From Micrococcales bacterium (lineage in GTDB: Bacteria > Actinomycetota > Actinomycetes > Actinomycetales > Dermatophilaceae), in NCBI GenBank assembly GCA_021287075.1, contig JAJTBD010000012.1:49487-113486 (forward strand): a DNA stretch of 64,000 nucleotides, written 5' to 3'. Below the pieces are notes generated by a model. It did not search any database, was not told the DNA's origin, and saw nothing but the letters and a program-made list of their open reading frames with translations. Position numbers and translations under genes: made by a program. Every line of letters begins with the position of its first letter. Position 1 is the stretch's first letter. This document shows, piece after piece, positions 23,178 to 33,460 of this stretch.

Positions 23178-23223
23178 GCGGCGGGTATGCCGGGTGGTCG
23201 TCCACGCGGCATACCCCGCCGCT
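23178..23223 (-). terminator. GTATGCC-paired hairpin between rpoB and rpoC
   Basis: Arms GCGGCGGGTATGCCGGGTGG and its partner at 23202-23223 form a stem of about 20 bp with one mismatch and one bulge. It starts just after the rpoB stop. A full terminator here would uncouple rpoC, so attenuation or mRNA processing is more likely. Confidence 0.55.
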
Positions 23224-23228
23224 CACCG

Positions 23229-26200
23229 TCAGACCTCTTCGACGGAGCTGGGCTCGCGCCGGGACAGGTCGATGCCGAGCTCCTCGGCAGCGCGGAAGAC
23301 GTCTTCCTCGCTGTCGCGCATCTCGATCGCGCTGCCGTCCGAGGAGAGGACCTCCACGTTGAGGCAGAGCGACTGCATCTCCTTGATGAGCACCTTGAAG
23401 GACTCGGGGATGCCGGGCTCAGGGATGTTCTCGCCCTTGACGATCGCCTCGTAGACCTTCACGCGGCCGGTGACGTCGTCGGACTTGATCGTGAGCAGCT
23501 CCTGGAGGGCGTATGCCGCGCCGTAGGCCTCGAGGGCCCACACCTCCATCTCACCGAAGCGCTGGCCACCGAACTGGGCCTTACCGCCCAGCGGCTGCTG
23601 GGTGATCATCGAGTACGGGCCTGTGCTGCGCGCGTGGATCTTGTCGTCCACGAGGTGGTGCAGCTTGAGGATGTACATGTAGCCCACGGAGACCGGCATC
23701 GGGAACGGCTCGCCGGAGCGGCCGTCGAAGAGCTGGGTCTTGCCGGAGCCGTCGATGAGGCGCACGTCGTCGCGGGTCTTGCGCGTCGAGTCGAGCAGGC
23801 CGACGATCTCGTTCTCGCGGACACCGTCGAACACCGGGGAGGCCACGCGGGTGCCCGGGTCGGCCGAGCGCGCGTCCTCGGGGATCAGGCTCGCCCAGTC
23901 GGGGTTGCCCTCGATCTCCCAGCCGCGGCTGGCGGCCCAGCCCAGGTGCAGCTCGAGGATCTGGCCGATGTTCATACGGCCGGGGACACCGAGCGGGTTG
24001 AGCACGACGTCGACCGGGGTGCCGTCCTCGAGGAAGGGCATGTCCTCGACCGGGAGGATCTTGGAGATGACACCCTTGTTGCCGTGGCGGCCGGCGAGCT
24101 TGTCGCCGTCGGTGATCTTGCGCTTGTTGGCGACATAGACCCGCACGAGCTGGTTGACGCCCGGGGGCAGCTCGTCGCCGTCGTCCTTGTCGAAGACCTT
24201 GACGCCGATGACCGTGCCGGTCTCGCCGTGCGGGACCTTGAGGGAGGTGTCGCGGACCTCGCGGGCCTTCTCACCGAAGATCGCGCGGAGCAGGCGCTCC
24301 TCCGGGGTCAGCTCGGTCTCGCCCTTGGGCGTGACCTTGCCGACGAGCAGGTCGCCGTCGCGGACCTCGGCGCCGATGCGGATGATGCCGCGCTCGTCGA
24401 GGTCGGCCAGGACATCCTCGGAGACATTGGGGATGTCGCGGGTGATCTCCTCGGGGCCGAGCTTGGTGTCGCGGGCGTCGACCTCGTGCTCCTCGATGTG
24501 GATCGAGGAGAGGACGTCGTCCTGCACCAGACGCTGGCTGAGGATGATCGCGTCCTCGTAGTTGTGGCCCTCCCACGGCATGAACGCCACGAGGAGGTTG
24601 CGGCCCAGGGCCATCTCGCCACCGTCGGTCGCGGGACCGTCGGCGATGAGCCCGCCCTTCTCGACTCGGTCACCCTCGGAGACCAGCACGCGCTGGTTGT
24701 AGGAGTTGCCCTGGTTGGACCGGGCGAACTTCATGATCCGGTAGGTGTGGTGAGCACCGTCGTCCTGGGCGACCGTGACGAGGTCGGCCGAGACCGACTC
24801 CACGACACCGGCGGCCTGGGCGACGACGACATCACCGGAGTCGACCGCCGCGCGGTACTCCATGCCGGTGCCGACCAGCGGCGCCTCGGACTTGACCAGC
24901 GGCACCGCCTGGCGCTGCATGTTGGAGCCCATGAGCGCACGGTTGGCGTCGTCGTGCTCGAGGAAGGGGATGAGCGCGGTGGCCGCGGAGACCATCTGGC
25001 GGGCGGAGACGTCCATGTAGTCGACGTCCTCGCCGGGGATGACCTCGACCTCGCCGCCCTTGGCGCGCACGAGCACCCGCTCGTCGGCGAAGGTGCCGTC
25101 GGCGTTGAGCGCGGCGTTGGCCTGCGCGATCACGTGCGAGTCCTCCTCGTCGGCCGAGAGGTAGTGCACCTCGTCGGTGACGCGGCCGTTCTCGACCTTG
25201 CGGTAGGGGGTCTCGATGAAGCCGAAGGCGTTGATGCGGCCGTAGGACGCGAGCGAGCCGATCAGACCGATGTTGGGACCCTCAGGGGTCTCGATCGGGC
25301 ACATGCGGCCGTAGTGGCTCGGGTGGACGTCACGGACCTCCATGCCGGCGCGGTCACGGGAGAGACCACCCGGGCCGAGGGCCGACAGACGTCGCTTGTG
25401 CGTCAGGCCCGCGAGCGGGTTGTTCTGGTCCATGAACTGCGAGAGCTGCGAGGTGCCGAAGAACTCCTTGATGGAGGCGTTCACCGGGCGGATGTTGATC
25501 AGCGTCTGCGGCGTGATGGCCTCGACGTCCTGGGTCGTCATCCGCTCGCGGACGACGCGCTCCATGCGCGAGAGGCCGGTGCGCATCTGGTTCTGGATGA
25601 GCTCGCCGACGTTGCGGAGGCGACGGTTGCCGAAGTGGTCGATGTCGTCGACCTCGACCGGCAGGTCGATCTCCTGGCCGTCGCGGGTGCCCTTCATCGT
25701 GTTCTCACCGGCGTGCAGGGTGACGAGCAGACGGATGGTGGCGACGATGTCGTCGACGGTGAGCGTGGACTGGGTGAGGTCCTGCTCCAGGCCCAGCTTC
25801 TTGTTGAGCTTGTAGCGGCCGACCTTGGCCAGGTCGTAGCGCTTGCCGTTGAAGTAGAGGTTGTCGAGCAGCGTCTGCGCGGCCTCCTTGGTCGGCGGCT
25901 CGCCCGGGCGCAGCTTGCGGTAGATGTCGAGGAGGGCGTCGTCCTGACCGGTCGTGTTGTCCTTCTCGAGCGTCGCGCGCATCGAGTCGAAGTCGCCGAA
26001 CTCCTCGAGGATCTGGGCCTCGGTCCAGCCGAGCGCCTTGAGCAGCACGGTGACCGACTGCTTGCGCTTGCGGTCGACGCGCACGCCCACCATGTCGCGC
26101 TTGTCGACCTCGAACTCCAGCCACGCACCGCGGCTCGGGATGACCTTGGCGCTGTAGACATCCTTGTCGGAGGTCTTGTCAGGGGTGCGCTCGAAGTAGA

Positions 26201-26714
26201 CACCCGGGCTGCGGACCAGCTGGGAGACGACGACACGCTCGGTGCCGTTGATGATGAACGTGCCACGCTCGGTCATCAGCGGGAAGTCGCCCATGAAGAC
26301 CGTCTGGGACTTGATCTCGCCCGTGGTGGTGTTCATGAACTCCGCCGTGACGAACAGCGGCGCGGAGTAGGTCTGGTCCCGCTCCTTGCAGTCCTCGATG
26401 GAGTACTTGGGCTCCTCGAAGCGGTGGTCACGGAACGACAGCGACATGGAGCCACTGAAGTCCTCGATGGGGGAGATCTCCTCGAAGATCTCCTCGAGTC
26501 CAGAGCGCTCAGGGACGTCGTCGCGCCCCTGCTCGAGAGCCTCCGCCACCCGCTCCTGCCACCGCTCGTTGCCGAGGAGCCAGTCAAAGCTCTCGGTCTG
26601 GAGGGCGAGGAGGTCGGGGACCTCGAGGGGTTCGCGGATCTTCGCGAAGGACAGACGGCCGGAAGCCGTCCGTGCACTGGACACAGTCTGGGTCGCGTTG
26701 CGCGAGGCAGCCAA
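23229..26714 (-). CDS. rpoB: RNA polymerase beta subunit (TTG start)
   Basis: Catalytic beta subunit, 1161 aa from the chosen start. I use TTG at 26714 ([11 protein letters not shown]), because actinobacterial RpoB begins with this AASRNA sequence, and GGAAGG lies 7 bases upstream; the frame stays open for 36 more codons with no family similarity. [20 protein letters not shown] follows. The rifampicin-binding region near residue 425 ([30 protein letters not shown]) has all sensitive-type residues. The C-terminus includes [20 protein letters not shown]. Promoter predicted at 26878-26906. Confidence 0.98.
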   Translation of the reverse strand: MAASRNATQTVSSARTASGRLSFAKIREPLEVPDLLALQTESFDWLLGNERWQERVAEALEQGRDDVPERSGLEEIFEEISPIEDFSGSMSLSFRDHRFEEPKYSIEDCKERDQTYSAPLFVTAEFMNTTTGEIKSQTVFMGDFPLMTERGTFIINGTERVVVSQLVRSPGVYFERTPDKTSDKDVYSAKVIPSRGAWLEFEVDKRDMVGVRVDRKRKQSVTVLLKALGWTEAQILEEFGDFDSMRATLEKDNTTGQDDALLDIYRKLRPGEPPTKEAAQTLLDNLYFNGKRYDLAKVGRYKLNKKLGLEQDLTQSTLTVDDIVATIRLLVTLHAGENTMKGTRDGQEIDLPVEVDDIDHFGNRRLRNVGELIQNQMRTGLSRMERVVRERMTTQDVEAITPQTLINIRPVNASIKEFFGTSQLSQFMDQNNPLAGLTHKRRLSALGPGGLSRDRAGMEVRDVHPSHYGRMCPIETPEGPNIGLIGSLASYGRINAFGFIETPYRKVENGRVTDEVHYLSADEEDSHVIAQANAALNADGTFADERVLVRAKGGEVEVIPGEDVDYMDVSARQMVSAATALIPFLEHDDANRALMGSNMQRQAVPLVKSEAPLVGTGMEYRAAVDSGDVVVAQAAGVVESVSADLVTVAQDDGAHHTYRIMKFARSNQGNSYNQRVLVSEGDRVEKGGLIADGPATDGGEMALGRNLLVAFMPWEGHNYEDAIILSQRLVQDDVLSSIHIEEHEVDARDTKLGPEEITRDIPNVSEDVLADLDERGIIRIGAEVRDGDLLVGKVTPKGETELTPEERLLRAIFGEKAREVRDTSLKVPHGETGTVIGVKVFDKDDGDELPPGVNQLVRVYVANKRKITDGDKLAGRHGNKGVISKILPVEDMPFLEDGTPVDVVLNPLGVPGRMNIGQILELHLGWAASRGWEIEGNPDWASLIPEDARSADPGTRVASPVFDGVRENEIVGLLDSTRKTRDDVRLIDGSGKTQLFDGRSGEPFPMPVSVGYMYILKLHHLVDDKIHARSTGPYSMITQQPLGGKAQFGGQRFGEMEVWALEAYGAAYALQELLTIKSDDVTGRVKVYEAIVKGENIPEPGIPESFKVLIKEMQSLCLNVEVLSSDGSAIEMRDSEEDVFRAAEELGIDLSRREPSSVEEV

Positions 26715-26877
26715 GGATGGTCCTTCCACGGGCCTGATGTTCGAAACCGGACGCTGCTCGATTCGCCCTCCGCCGCGGGTTTCGCGGGTCCTCGTGATCA
26801 CGTGCCGGGCACATGCCGACACATGGGAGGGCCGCTCACTGGGGAGCGGCGGATGGGAATAGGTAGCGCAAAGCGAT

Positions 26878-26906
26878 AGCCTACCGCTTTAGGCATAGAG
26901 AATCAA
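26878..26906 (-). promoter_or_regulatory. predicted promoter of rpoBC
   Basis: TTGATT (26901-26906) and TAGGCT (26878-26883) are 17 bases apart on the minus strand. Transcription starting near 26871 would give a leader of about 155 bases, which includes the small hairpin GCCGCTC / GAGCGGC at about 26831-26851. Confidence 0.65.
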
Positions 26907-27193
26907 CCCCGTCAAGTCGCCCCGCCGAACCGGCGCGGGACCCGGGTGTGGGCCACTCGGAGAGCCTCCCGGCCGCAAGCCGGTGATCACGCTCGTCACA
27001 AGGACGCCGTAAGGATGACTCGCCGCGCGGCCGACGTCAAGCACGCCGGTCACATCTGGCGCGTCGGCCACCCCTCCCCTCCCCCGGATGTGGCCACCAC
27101 AGCGCCACCGACAGCGCTCTCACGACCACTCCCCCGATCGCCCCACGCCAATCCCCATGCCCCGCCCACGCGACGCCCGACCAACCCCCTGGG
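26907..27193. other. gap between the rpoB promoter and the rplL terminator
   Basis: No gene is supported. Several short open frames exist on both strands but show no ribosome site, no codon bias and no recognisable product. I see no repeat apart from simple C-rich runs near 27070-27110. Confidence 0.5.
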
Positions 27194-27249
27194 CAGCACG
27201 AAGGGCGGGACGGACCAGATGGTCCGCCCCGCCCTTGCGAGTCGTGCTG
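27194..27249 (-). terminator. terminator of the rplJ-rplL operon
   Basis: AAGGGCGGGACGGACC (27201-27216) pairs with GGTCCGCCCCGCCCTT (27221-27236) with one mismatch, and an outer CAGCACG / CGTGCTG pair (27194-27200, 27243-27249) extends the structure. It lies directly after the rplL stop. Confidence 0.85.
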
Positions 27250-27267
27250 TGCCCCTGAGGGCTCAGA

Positions 27268-27657
27268 TCACTTGAGCTCGACGGTGGCGCCGGCGCCCTC
27301 GAGGGCCTCCTTGGCCTTCTCCGCGGCAGCCTTGTCGACCTTCTCCAGGACGGGCTTGGGGGCGCCGTCCACGAGGTCCTTGGCCTCCTTCAGGCCGAGG
27401 GACGTGAGCGCGCGCACCTCCTTGATGACCTGGATCTTCTTGTCGCCAGCGGCGGTGAGGATGACGTCGAACTCGTCCTGCTCCTCGGCGGCAGCGGCGT
27501 CGCCGCCACCCGTCGCGGCACCCGCAGCGGCAACCGCGACCGGAGCGGCGGCGGTGACGTTGAAGGTCTCCTCGAACTGCTTCACGAACTCGGAGAGCTC
27601 GATGAGGGTCATCTCCTTGAAGGCCTCAAGGAGCTCGTCGGTGCTGAGCTTCGCCAT
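27268..27657 (-). CDS. rplL: 50S ribosomal protein L7/L12
   Basis: L7/L12 forms the flexible stalk that recruits translation factors. The 129-aa protein has the N-terminal dimerisation helices ([20 protein letters not shown]), an Ala-rich hinge with an unusual [14 protein letters not shown] stretch, and the C-terminal factor-binding domain [20 protein letters not shown] with [16 protein letters not shown]. It follows rplJ by 88 bases. Confidence 0.98.
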   Translation of the reverse strand: MAKLSTDELLEAFKEMTLIELSEFVKQFEETFNVTAAAPVAVAAAGAATGGGDAAAAEEQDEFDVILTAAGDKKIQVIKEVRALTSLGLKEAKDLVDGAPKPVLEKVDKAAAEKAKEALEGAGATVELK

Positions 27658-27745
27658 GATGGGCGTCCTTTCTACTGATGTATGCCGTGAGTGGCTGTTT
27701 GGTTAATCGGCGCTGCGTCGGTCGCGGGCTGGGCCCGCAGCCGGC

Positions 27746-28384
27746 TCAGGCCTCGTCGCCACCCTCGGCGACGTCGGTGGTGGACTCGGCCGCGGCGGGT
27801 GCCTCGGCAGTGTCCGTGGAAGCCTCCTCGGCGGGAGCCTCGGCTGCCGGAGCGGCAGCGACGGGGCCCTCGGCCTCGACCTTTGCGCGCAGAGCGTCGA
27901 CCACGCGGGCCGTCTGCGACAGAGGTGCGGCGAAGAGGTAGACAGCCTTGCTGAGCGAGGCGTTCATGGCGCCGGCCAGCTTGGCGAGCAGAACCTCGCG
28001 GGACTCGAGGTCCGCAAGCTTCGTGATCTCCTCGGGGGTCAGGGCCTTGCCGTCGAGGACGCCGCCCTTGATCACCAGGAGGGGGTTCGCCTTGGCGAAG
28101 TCACGCAGACCCTTGGCGGCCTCGACCGGGTCACCGGTCACGAACGCGATGGCGCTCGGGCCCTGGAGCTGGCCGTCGAACGCGGTGACGCCCGCCTCCT
28201 TGGCAGCCAGCTCGGTCAGCGTGTTCTTCACCACGGAGAACGTGGCGTGCTCACGGATGGAGTTACGCAGGTCGGTCATCTGCTTGACGCTCAGACCGCG
28301 GTACTCCGTCAGCACGGCCGCACCCGAGTTCTGGAACTTGTCCGTCAGCTCGGCAATGGCGGCAGCCTTGTCAGCCTTAGCCAT
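27746..28384 (-). CDS. rplJ: 50S ribosomal protein L10
   Basis: L10 anchors L7/L12 dimers and autoregulates the operon. The ATG at 28384 begins [20 protein letters not shown], the normal L10 start; [16 protein letters not shown] follows. The C-terminal helix that binds L12 is extended by an Ala/Glu-rich tail (residues about 170-212), giving 212 aa. The open frame upstream is leader. Confidence 0.97.
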   Translation of the reverse strand: MAKADKAAAIAELTDKFQNSGAAVLTEYRGLSVKQMTDLRNSIREHATFSVVKNTLTELAAKEAGVTAFDGQLQGPSAIAFVTGDPVEAAKGLRDFAKANPLLVIKGGVLDGKALTPEEITKLADLESREVLLAKLAGAMNASLSKAVYLFAAPLSQTARVVDALRAKVEAEGPVAAAPAAEAPAEEASTDTAEAPAAAESTTDVAEGGDEA

Positions 28385-28595
28385 GTGGCCTCCTTCCGTC
28401 GTGGTTGACCGACGGAAGCAGGCCCGAAAACGAGGAAGAGCCCCGGCGCAGGGCCAGGGCTCGCAATAGGGGGCATGCACACGGCACACGCACTCTTGCT
28501 CGAACTGTCGCCTGCGCTGGCTGCCCGCTCGCGGCGGGACCTTCGGTCTCCGACCCGGGAGGGTCAGGGACAACCGGCGGTCATTGGTCTCGACA
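28385..28595 (-). ncRNA. probable L10 leader (ribosomal protein L10(L12)4 autoregulatory mRNA structure)
   Basis: About 200 transcribed bases lie between the predicted promoter and rplJ. As transcribed they include GACCGAAGGTCC near the 5' end, GTTCGAGCAAGAGTGCG, and the hairpin CTTCCGTCGGTCAACCACGACGGAAG close to the start codon. This arrangement resembles the L10 leader known from many bacteria, in which L10 bound to L12 represses translation. The assignment rests on position and these motifs only; no covariance model was run. Confidence 0.55.
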
Positions 28596-28625
28596 AGAGT
28601 ACGGGTGCGGACGGGCCAGGGTCAA
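28596..28625 (-). promoter_or_regulatory. predicted promoter of rplJ-rplL
   Basis: TTGACC (28620-28625) and TACTCT (28596-28601) are 18 bases apart on the minus strand, a good housekeeping match. It gives a leader of about 205 bases. Confidence 0.65.
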
Positions 28626-28692
28626 AACGAGCAGCTCTCCCTCCCCCAGCTCCCACGGGCACCGTTGGCGCGCAAGGCTGCTCGCGGCATAC

Positions 28693-28732
28693 GAGACGGG
28701 GCGGGCCCACCGAAGTGGACCCGCCCCGTCTC
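28693..28732 (-). terminator. terminator downstream of rplA
   Basis: An 18-bp stem with one mismatch (28693-28710 and 28715-28732) and a CGAA tetraloop, starting 14 bases after the rplA stop. It closes the tRNA-Trp-secE-nusG-rplK-rplA unit before the separate rplJ promoter. Confidence 0.88.
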
Positions 28733-28745
28733 GAGGGGATGACGC

Positions 28746-29471
28746 TCAGGCCTGCTCGGCCGCGGCGTCCTCCTCCATGAGGTTGCGCGTGCGAGAGGCG
28801 TCGAGCGGGATGCCCGGGCCCATCGTCGTGGTCATCGTCGCCTTGGAGATGTAGCGGCCCTTGGAGCTGGACGGCTTCAGTCGCAGGATCTCCTCCAGCG
28901 CGGTGGCGTAGTTCTCCACGAGCGCCTTCTCGTCGAAGGAGGTCTTGCCGATGATGAAGTGGAGGTTGGCGTGCTTGTCGACGCGGAACTCGATCTTGCC
29001 GCCCTTGATGTCGGAGACGGCCTTGGCCGTGTCCATCGTGACCGTGCCGGTCTTGGGGTTGGGCATGAGGCCGCGGGGGCCGAGCACCTTGCCGAGTCGG
29101 CCGACCTTGCCCATCATGTCGGGCGTCGCGACGACGGCGTCGAAGTCCATCCAGCCGCCCTGGACCTTCTCGAGCATGTCGTCAGAGCCGACGTAGTCGG
29201 CGCCGGCGGCCTTGGCGGCCTCGGCCTTGTCGCCATTGGCGAAGACCAGGACGCGGGCGGTCTTGCCCGTGCCGTGCGGCAGGTTGACGGTGCCACGGAC
29301 CATCTGGTCGGCCTTGCGCGGGTCGACACCCAGGCGCATGGCGACCTCGACGGTCGCGTCGTACTTGGTCTTGGAGGTCTCCTTGGCGAGGCGGACGGCC
29401 TCGATCGGGGAGTAGAGCTTGTCGCCGTCGATCTTCTCGGCGGCCTCGCGATAAGCCTTGCTGCGCTGCAT
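28746..29471 (-). CDS. rplA: 50S ribosomal protein L1
   Basis: L1 forms the stalk at the E-site and can repress its own mRNA. The 241-aa protein begins [20 protein letters not shown], contains [20 protein letters not shown] and the L1 signature [20 protein letters not shown]. It is separated from rplK by 139 bases with a GTATGCC-paired hairpin. Confidence 0.98.
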   Translation of the reverse strand: MQRSKAYREAAEKIDGDKLYSPIEAVRLAKETSKTKYDATVEVAMRLGVDPRKADQMVRGTVNLPHGTGKTARVLVFANGDKAEAAKAAGADYVGSDDMLEKVQGGWMDFDAVVATPDMMGKVGRLGKVLGPRGLMPNPKTGTVTMDTAKAVSDIKGGKIEFRVDKHANLHFIIGKTSFDEKALVENYATALEEILRLKPSSSKGRYISKATMTTTMGPGIPLDASRTRNLMEEDAAAEQA

Positions 29472-29541
29472 TTCGTTCTCCTACAAAGAGTGTTGCGGTG
29501 GAGTTGTGGTCGGTCGGACCAGCGCTTGGTCCTGCCACGGA

Positions 29542-29572
29542 GCAGGTATGCCGCGTGGCGCGGCATACCTGC
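29542..29572 (-). terminator. GTATGCC-paired hairpin between rplK and rplA
   Basis: Perfect 14-bp stem GCAGGTATGCCGCG / CGCGGCATACCTGC with a 3-base loop. It lies 38 bases after the rplK stop. Likely an attenuator or processing hairpin inside the operon. Confidence 0.6.
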
Positions 29573-29610
29573 CCATTGTCACCTCAGGCGAGGTGGACGG
29601 TGGGGTGAGC

Positions 29611-30042
29611 TCAGAGCTCGGTCTCGACGCCCATCGAGCGGGCGGTGCCGGCGATGATCCGGGAGGCCATGTCGATGTCGTTGGCGTTGAGGTCGGCCAT
29701 CTTCATCTCGGCGATCTCGCGCACCTGGTCCTTGGTCAGCTTGGCGACCTTGGTCTTGTGCGGCTCGCCGGAGCCCTTGGGCACACCGGCGGCCTTCTTG
29801 ATCAGCTCGGCGGCCGGCGGCGTCTTGGTGATGAAGGTGAAGGAGCGGTCCTCGTAGACCGTGATCTCCACGGGGATGACGTTGCCGCGCTGGGACTCCG
29901 TCGCAGCGTTGTACGCCTTGACGAACTCCATGATGTTGACGCCGTGCTGACCGAGGGCGGGGCCCACGGGCGGCGCCGGGGTCGCGGCACCGGCCTGGAT
30001 CTGCAGCTTGATGAAGCCGGAGACCTTCTTCTTGGGAGGCAT
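29611..30042 (-). CDS. rplK: 50S ribosomal protein L11
   Basis: L11 belongs to the GTPase-associated centre, the thiostrepton-binding site. The 143-aa protein begins [20 protein letters not shown] and has [19 protein letters not shown] with the conserved proline-rich hinge. The C-terminal domain [11 protein letters not shown] is intact. It follows nusG by 98 bases. Confidence 0.98.
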   Translation of the reverse strand: MPPKKKVSGFIKLQIQAGAATPAPPVGPALGQHGVNIMEFVKAYNAATESQRGNVIPVEITVYEDRSFTFITKTPPAAELIKKAAGVPKGSGEPHKTKVAKLTKDQVREIAEMKMADLNANDIDMASRIIAGTARSMGVETEL

Positions 30043-30140
30043 GTGTGTTGATTCCTTTGTGTGTTGTGGGCCGACGCCGTGGGCGATGACCCGGTTGCAT
30101 TGCCCCGCTCAGGCGAGCGGGGCGGGGTGCGCGGCCTCGA

Positions 30141-31022
30141 TCAGATCTTGGCGACCTGGTTGAAGCCGAGCTCGACCGGGGTCTCCCGGCCGAAGATGGA
30201 GACGAGGACCTTGAGCTTCTGGGTGTCGGCGTTGATCTCGGAGATCGTCGCCGGCAGCGTCTCGAAGGGGCCCTCCATGACGGTGACGGACTCGCCGACC
30301 TCGAAGTCGACGACCCTGACCTCACGCGGCGCGCCGCTGGAGACGGGGGCCGACTCGCCGGCGGGCGCTGCGGCCTGCGACTCGATGTCGGCGGGCTTGA
30401 GCATGGAGTAGACCTCGTCGATCGACAGCGGCACCGGCTGGTGGGCGTTGCCGACGAAGCCGGTCACACCGGGCGTGTGGCGCACGGCGCCCCACGACTC
30501 GTCGGTGAGGTCCATGCGCACGAGGACATATCCGGGCATCCGCACGCGGCGAACGAGCTTCTTCTGCCCGTTCTTGATCTCCGTGACCTCCTCCATGGGG
30601 ACCTCGGCCTCGAAGATGTAGTCCTCCATGTTGAGGGAGGCGATGCGGTTCTCGAGGTTGGCCTTCACGCGGTTCTCGTAGCCCGCGTAGGAGTGGATCA
30701 CGTACCAGTCGCCGAAGCGGCTGGCCAGGTCGTCCTTGAACGCCTGCACCGGGTCGACCGGGTCGCCGGCCTCGTCGCCCTCGACAGCCGGAGCCTCGTC
30801 GGCGTCGTCGTCCTCGACAGCGGGAGCCTCGTCGGCCTCGTCGTCGGCAGGAGCGTCCTCGGCAGGAGCCTCGTCGTCGGCAGGAGCGTCGTCCGGGACG
30901 GCGGAGTCGTCGGCCACGAGACCCTCGGTCTCACCCTCGGCGACGGGGGCGTCCTGCGTCTCGACGTCGGGCAGGACGTCGGCGTCGGGCTGCACGCTCT
31001 CGGTGCTGGGCTGGTCGGACAT
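30141..31022 (-). CDS. nusG: transcription termination/antitermination factor NusG with long acidic N-terminus
   Basis: NusG binds RNA polymerase and couples it to the ribosome through S10. The NGN domain starts near residue 102 ([18 protein letters not shown]) with [17 protein letters not shown], and the KOW domain near residue 240 ([19 protein letters not shown]). Ahead of NGN lie about 100 acidic residues with repeats such as [20 protein letters not shown], and a Pro/Ala/Ser linker separates NGN and KOW. At 293 aa it is much longer than the 181-aa E. coli protein; such tails occur in actinobacteria. Confidence 0.97.
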   Translation of the reverse strand: MSDQPSTESVQPDADVLPDVETQDAPVAEGETEGLVADDSAVPDDAPADDEAPAEDAPADDEADEAPAVEDDDADEAPAVEGDEAGDPVDPVQAFKDDLASRFGDWYVIHSYAGYENRVKANLENRIASLNMEDYIFEAEVPMEEVTEIKNGQKKLVRRVRMPGYVLVRMDLTDESWGAVRHTPGVTGFVGNAHQPVPLSIDEVYSMLKPADIESQAAAPAGESAPVSSGAPREVRVVDFEVGESVTVMEGPFETLPATISEINADTQKLKVLVSIFGRETPVELGFNQVAKI

Positions 31023-31089
31023 GTCCTACTTCCTGTGGTGGGGGCTGGTGCGCCCGGGCAGGCCCGGGCGGTGGTGGGCTGCGTCGGCG

Positions 31090-31353
31090 CTAGCCGCCGA
31101 AGACCCACCCCACGAGCTTGGTGAAGACGAAGTCGAGCAACGACACCAGGGCCATGATCGCCATGACGAAGACGATGACGACGATCGTGTAGTTGATCAG
31201 CTCCGAGCGGGTCGGTCGGACGACCTTGCGCAGCTCGTCGAGGATCTGCCGGATGAACAGGCTCAGCGACGAGAAGAAGCGCGAGACCGGGTTGCCGCCC
31301 TTCTTCTGGGTCGGCCGGCCCGAGCCTCGCGTCTGCGTGCTCGCATCCGTCAC
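31090..31353 (-). CDS. secE: preprotein translocase subunit SecE
   Basis: SecE is the small clamp subunit of the SecYEG channel. The 87-aa protein has a polar N-terminus, the conserved amphipathic segment SLFIRQILDELRKVVRPTRS and one membrane helix (LINYTIVVIVFVMAIMALVS). I choose GTG at 31353 (VTDASTQTRG), with GAGG 6 bases upstream, over the in-frame TTG at 31365 that overlaps this ribosome site. It lies between tRNA-Trp and nusG, as in most actinobacteria. Confidence 0.94.
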   Translation of the reverse strand: MTDASTQTRGSGRPTQKKGGNPVSRFFSSLSLFIRQILDELRKVVRPTRSELINYTIVVIVFVMAIMALVSLLDFVFTKLVGWVFGG

Positions 31354-31423
31354 GTCGCGCCTCAACTTCCTCGATGTCTCGCGTCTCTCGTGGGCCCAGA
31401 CGTGGTGCCGGGAGAACAGCTTG

Positions 31424-31496
31424 CAGGGCAGGAGGGACTCGAACCCCCAACCGCCGGTTTTGGAGACCGGTGCTCTACCAATTGAGCCACTGCCCT
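31424..31496 (-). tRNA. tRNA-Trp (anticodon CCA)
   Basis: A 73-base cloverleaf on the minus strand: acceptor AGGGCAG pairs with CTGCCCT; D arm GGCTCAATTGGTAGAGC; anticodon arm CCGGTCTCCAAAACCGG with loop CTCCAAA; T arm GGGGGTTCGAGTCCCTC with the normal TTCGAGT loop. The discriminator is G and the genome has CAA rather than CCA after it. Located 58 bases upstream of secE. Confidence 0.97.
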
Positions 31497-31633
31497 ACGG
31501 AACGCGCCTGGTTGGGTGGCGGTTCCGTGGGTGTCGAGATGTCCTGCTCTGCGGCATACCGCATCACGGGTCACGACAACACCCGAACGGGAAGCATACG
31601 GCAGGACCGCGCCACAGCCCAACTCGCGCGCAA

Positions 31634-31639
31634 TAGGCT
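31634..31639 (+). promoter_or_regulatory. -10 box of a leaderless promoter (malic enzyme)
   Basis: TAGGCT is followed by a 7-base spacer and the GTG start at 31647, so the transcript probably begins at or beside the start codon. There is no ribosome-binding site, which supports a leaderless mRNA. Confidence 0.55.
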
Positions 31640-31646
31640 GGCATCC

Positions 31647-33359
31647 GTGAAACGCGTCTACGAGTCCATCTTCTCCCCCGACGGCGAGAAGGTCCGGGTC
31701 CATGCCCGGGGGCCGGAGGTGCTCGCCACTCCCGCGATCAACCGCGGCACCGCCTTCACCGCCGAGCAGCGCCGCGCACTCGGCATCCAGGGGCTGCTGC
31801 CCAGTCGCGTGATCTCCCTCAACAGCCAGCTCAAGCGTGTCTACGAGCAGTACTGCGCGCAGCCGGACAACCTGGCCAAGCACGTCTATCTCAACGCGAT
31901 GCGCGACCGCAACGAGGTGCTCTACTTCGCCCTGCTCGCCGAGCACCTCGAGGAGATGCTCCCGATCATCTACACGCCCACGATCGGCGAGGCCATCCAG
32001 AAGTACTCGCACTGGTACGGCCGGCCGCGCGGCGTCTATCTCTCGATCGACGACCCCAACGCCATCGAGGCCGGGCTCCTGGAGGCCGGCGTCCCGGGCG
32101 AGGACTGCGACCTGCTCGTCACGACCGACTCCGAGGGCATCCTCGGCATCGGCGACCAGGGCGTCGGTGGCGTCGAGATCGCCGTCGGCAAGCTCGCGGT
32201 CTACACCGCCGCCGCCGGCATCCACCCGAGCCGGGCCATCCCCGTGGTCCTCGACGTCGGCACCGACAACCTCGCGCTGCTCAGCGACGAGTTCTACGTC
32301 GGCGCGCGGCATACCCGCGTGCGCGGCGAGCGCTATGACGAGTTCATCGCCCGCTATGTCGAGGTCGTCCAGCGGCTCTTCCCGCACGCGATGCTGCACT
32401 GGGAGGACTTCGGCGCCAGCAACGCCCACCGCGTGCTGGAGACCTACCGCGACCGCGCCTGCACCTTCAACGACGACATCCAGGGCACCGCCGCCGTGGT
32501 CGTCGCAGCGGCGGTGGCGGGCGTGCGGGCCAAGGGCGAGCGGATGAGCGACCAGCGGATCGTCATCCACGGCGCCGGCACCGCGGGCATCGGCATCGCC
32601 GACCTCCTGCGCGATGTCATGGAGCGCGAGGGCACCAGCGCGGCTGAGGCGACCGGGGCCTTCTGGTGCCTGGGCTCACGCGGGCTGATCCACTCGGGCA
32701 ACGCCGGGCGGGCCCGCGACTTCCAGCGGCCGTGGGCCCGCGACGAGGCGGAGCTCGCCGACTGGCAGGTCGAGACGGCCGGCGCGCACACGCTCGCCGA
32801 TGTCGTGCGCAATGTGCAGCCGACGATCCTGGTCGGCACGAGTGGGCAGCCGGGGTCCTTCACCCGCGAGATCATCGAGACCATGTCGGCCGGCGTCCGG
32901 CACCCGATCGTGATGCCGCTGTCCAACCCGACGTCGCTGGCCGAGGCCACCCCGGCCGACGTGCTGGAGTGGAGCAAGGGCCAGGCCGCCCTCGCGACAG
33001 GCTCCCCCTTCGAGCCGGTCCGCTACGGCGGGCGGGTGCACGAGATCGCCCAGGCCAACAACGCCCTCGTCTTCCCCGGGCTGGGGCTGGGCGTGGCCGT
33101 ATGCCGCGCCAGCAAGGTCTCCGATGGGATGATCGCCGCCGCGGCCGAGGCCGTCGCCGGCATCGCGACGGTGCGCCACCCGGCCGACGCGCTGCTGCCC
33201 TCGATCCGCCAGCTGCGGATGGTCTCGGCGACCGTCGCGGTGGCGGTCGTGCAGGCCGCCATCGCCGAGGGGCTGGCCCAGACCGAGCCGGACAACATCA
33301 TCCAGGCGGTCTATGACCACATGTGGACCCCGGCCTATCCCCGGCTCGAGGTCGTCTGA
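31647..33359 (+). CDS. maeA: NAD-dependent malic enzyme
   Basis: Oxidative decarboxylation of malate to pyruvate, linking the citric acid cycle and gluconeogenesis. The 570-aa size is that of the large bacterial/eukaryote-type malic enzymes. Motifs: LPIIYTPTIGEAIQKYSHWY near residue 108, GVGGVEIAVGKLAVYTAAAG near 180 with the catalytic Lys, HWEDFGASNAHRVLETYRDR near 252, TFNDDIQGTAAVV near 273 (metal ligands) and the NAD fold GAGTAGIGIADLL near 309. GTG at 31647 chosen because KRVYESIFSPDG is the family start region and a TAGGCT box precedes it. NAD preference is inferred from the family size class. Confidence 0.92.
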   Translation: MKRVYESIFSPDGEKVRVHARGPEVLATPAINRGTAFTAEQRRALGIQGLLPSRVISLNSQLKRVYEQYCAQPDNLAKHVYLNAMRDRNEVLYFALLAEHLEEMLPIIYTPTIGEAIQKYSHWYGRPRGVYLSIDDPNAIEAGLLEAGVPGEDCDLLVTTDSEGILGIGDQGVGGVEIAVGKLAVYTAAAGIHPSRAIPVVLDVGTDNLALLSDEFYVGARHTRVRGERYDEFIARYVEVVQRLFPHAMLHWEDFGASNAHRVLETYRDRACTFNDDIQGTAAVVVAAAVAGVRAKGERMSDQRIVIHGAGTAGIGIADLLRDVMEREGTSAAEATGAFWCLGSRGLIHSGNAGRARDFQRPWARDEAELADWQVETAGAHTLADVVRNVQPTILVGTSGQPGSFTREIIETMSAGVRHPIVMPLSNPTSLAEATPADVLEWSKGQAALATGSPFEPVRYGGRVHEIAQANNALVFPGLGLGVAVCRASKVSDGMIAAAAEAVAGIATVRHPADALLPSIRQLRMVSATVAVAVVQAAIAEGLAQTEPDNIIQAVYDHMWTPAYPRLEVV

Positions 33360-33460
33360 GACCTCCCTCCCGCTGATCGCCCCCACTCCCCTGTCAGCCC
33401 CTGCTCCGGAGATACCCCACCCCCAGCCCCAACCCCCACCCCCACCCCCGACTCCGTTGC

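Noticed and set aside
26715..26822. A 36-residue N-terminal extension of RpoB from an upstream in-frame ATG
   Set aside because: It matches no RpoB, and a good ribosome site sits before the TTG at 26714 where the conserved AASRNA sequence begins. The stretch is leader.
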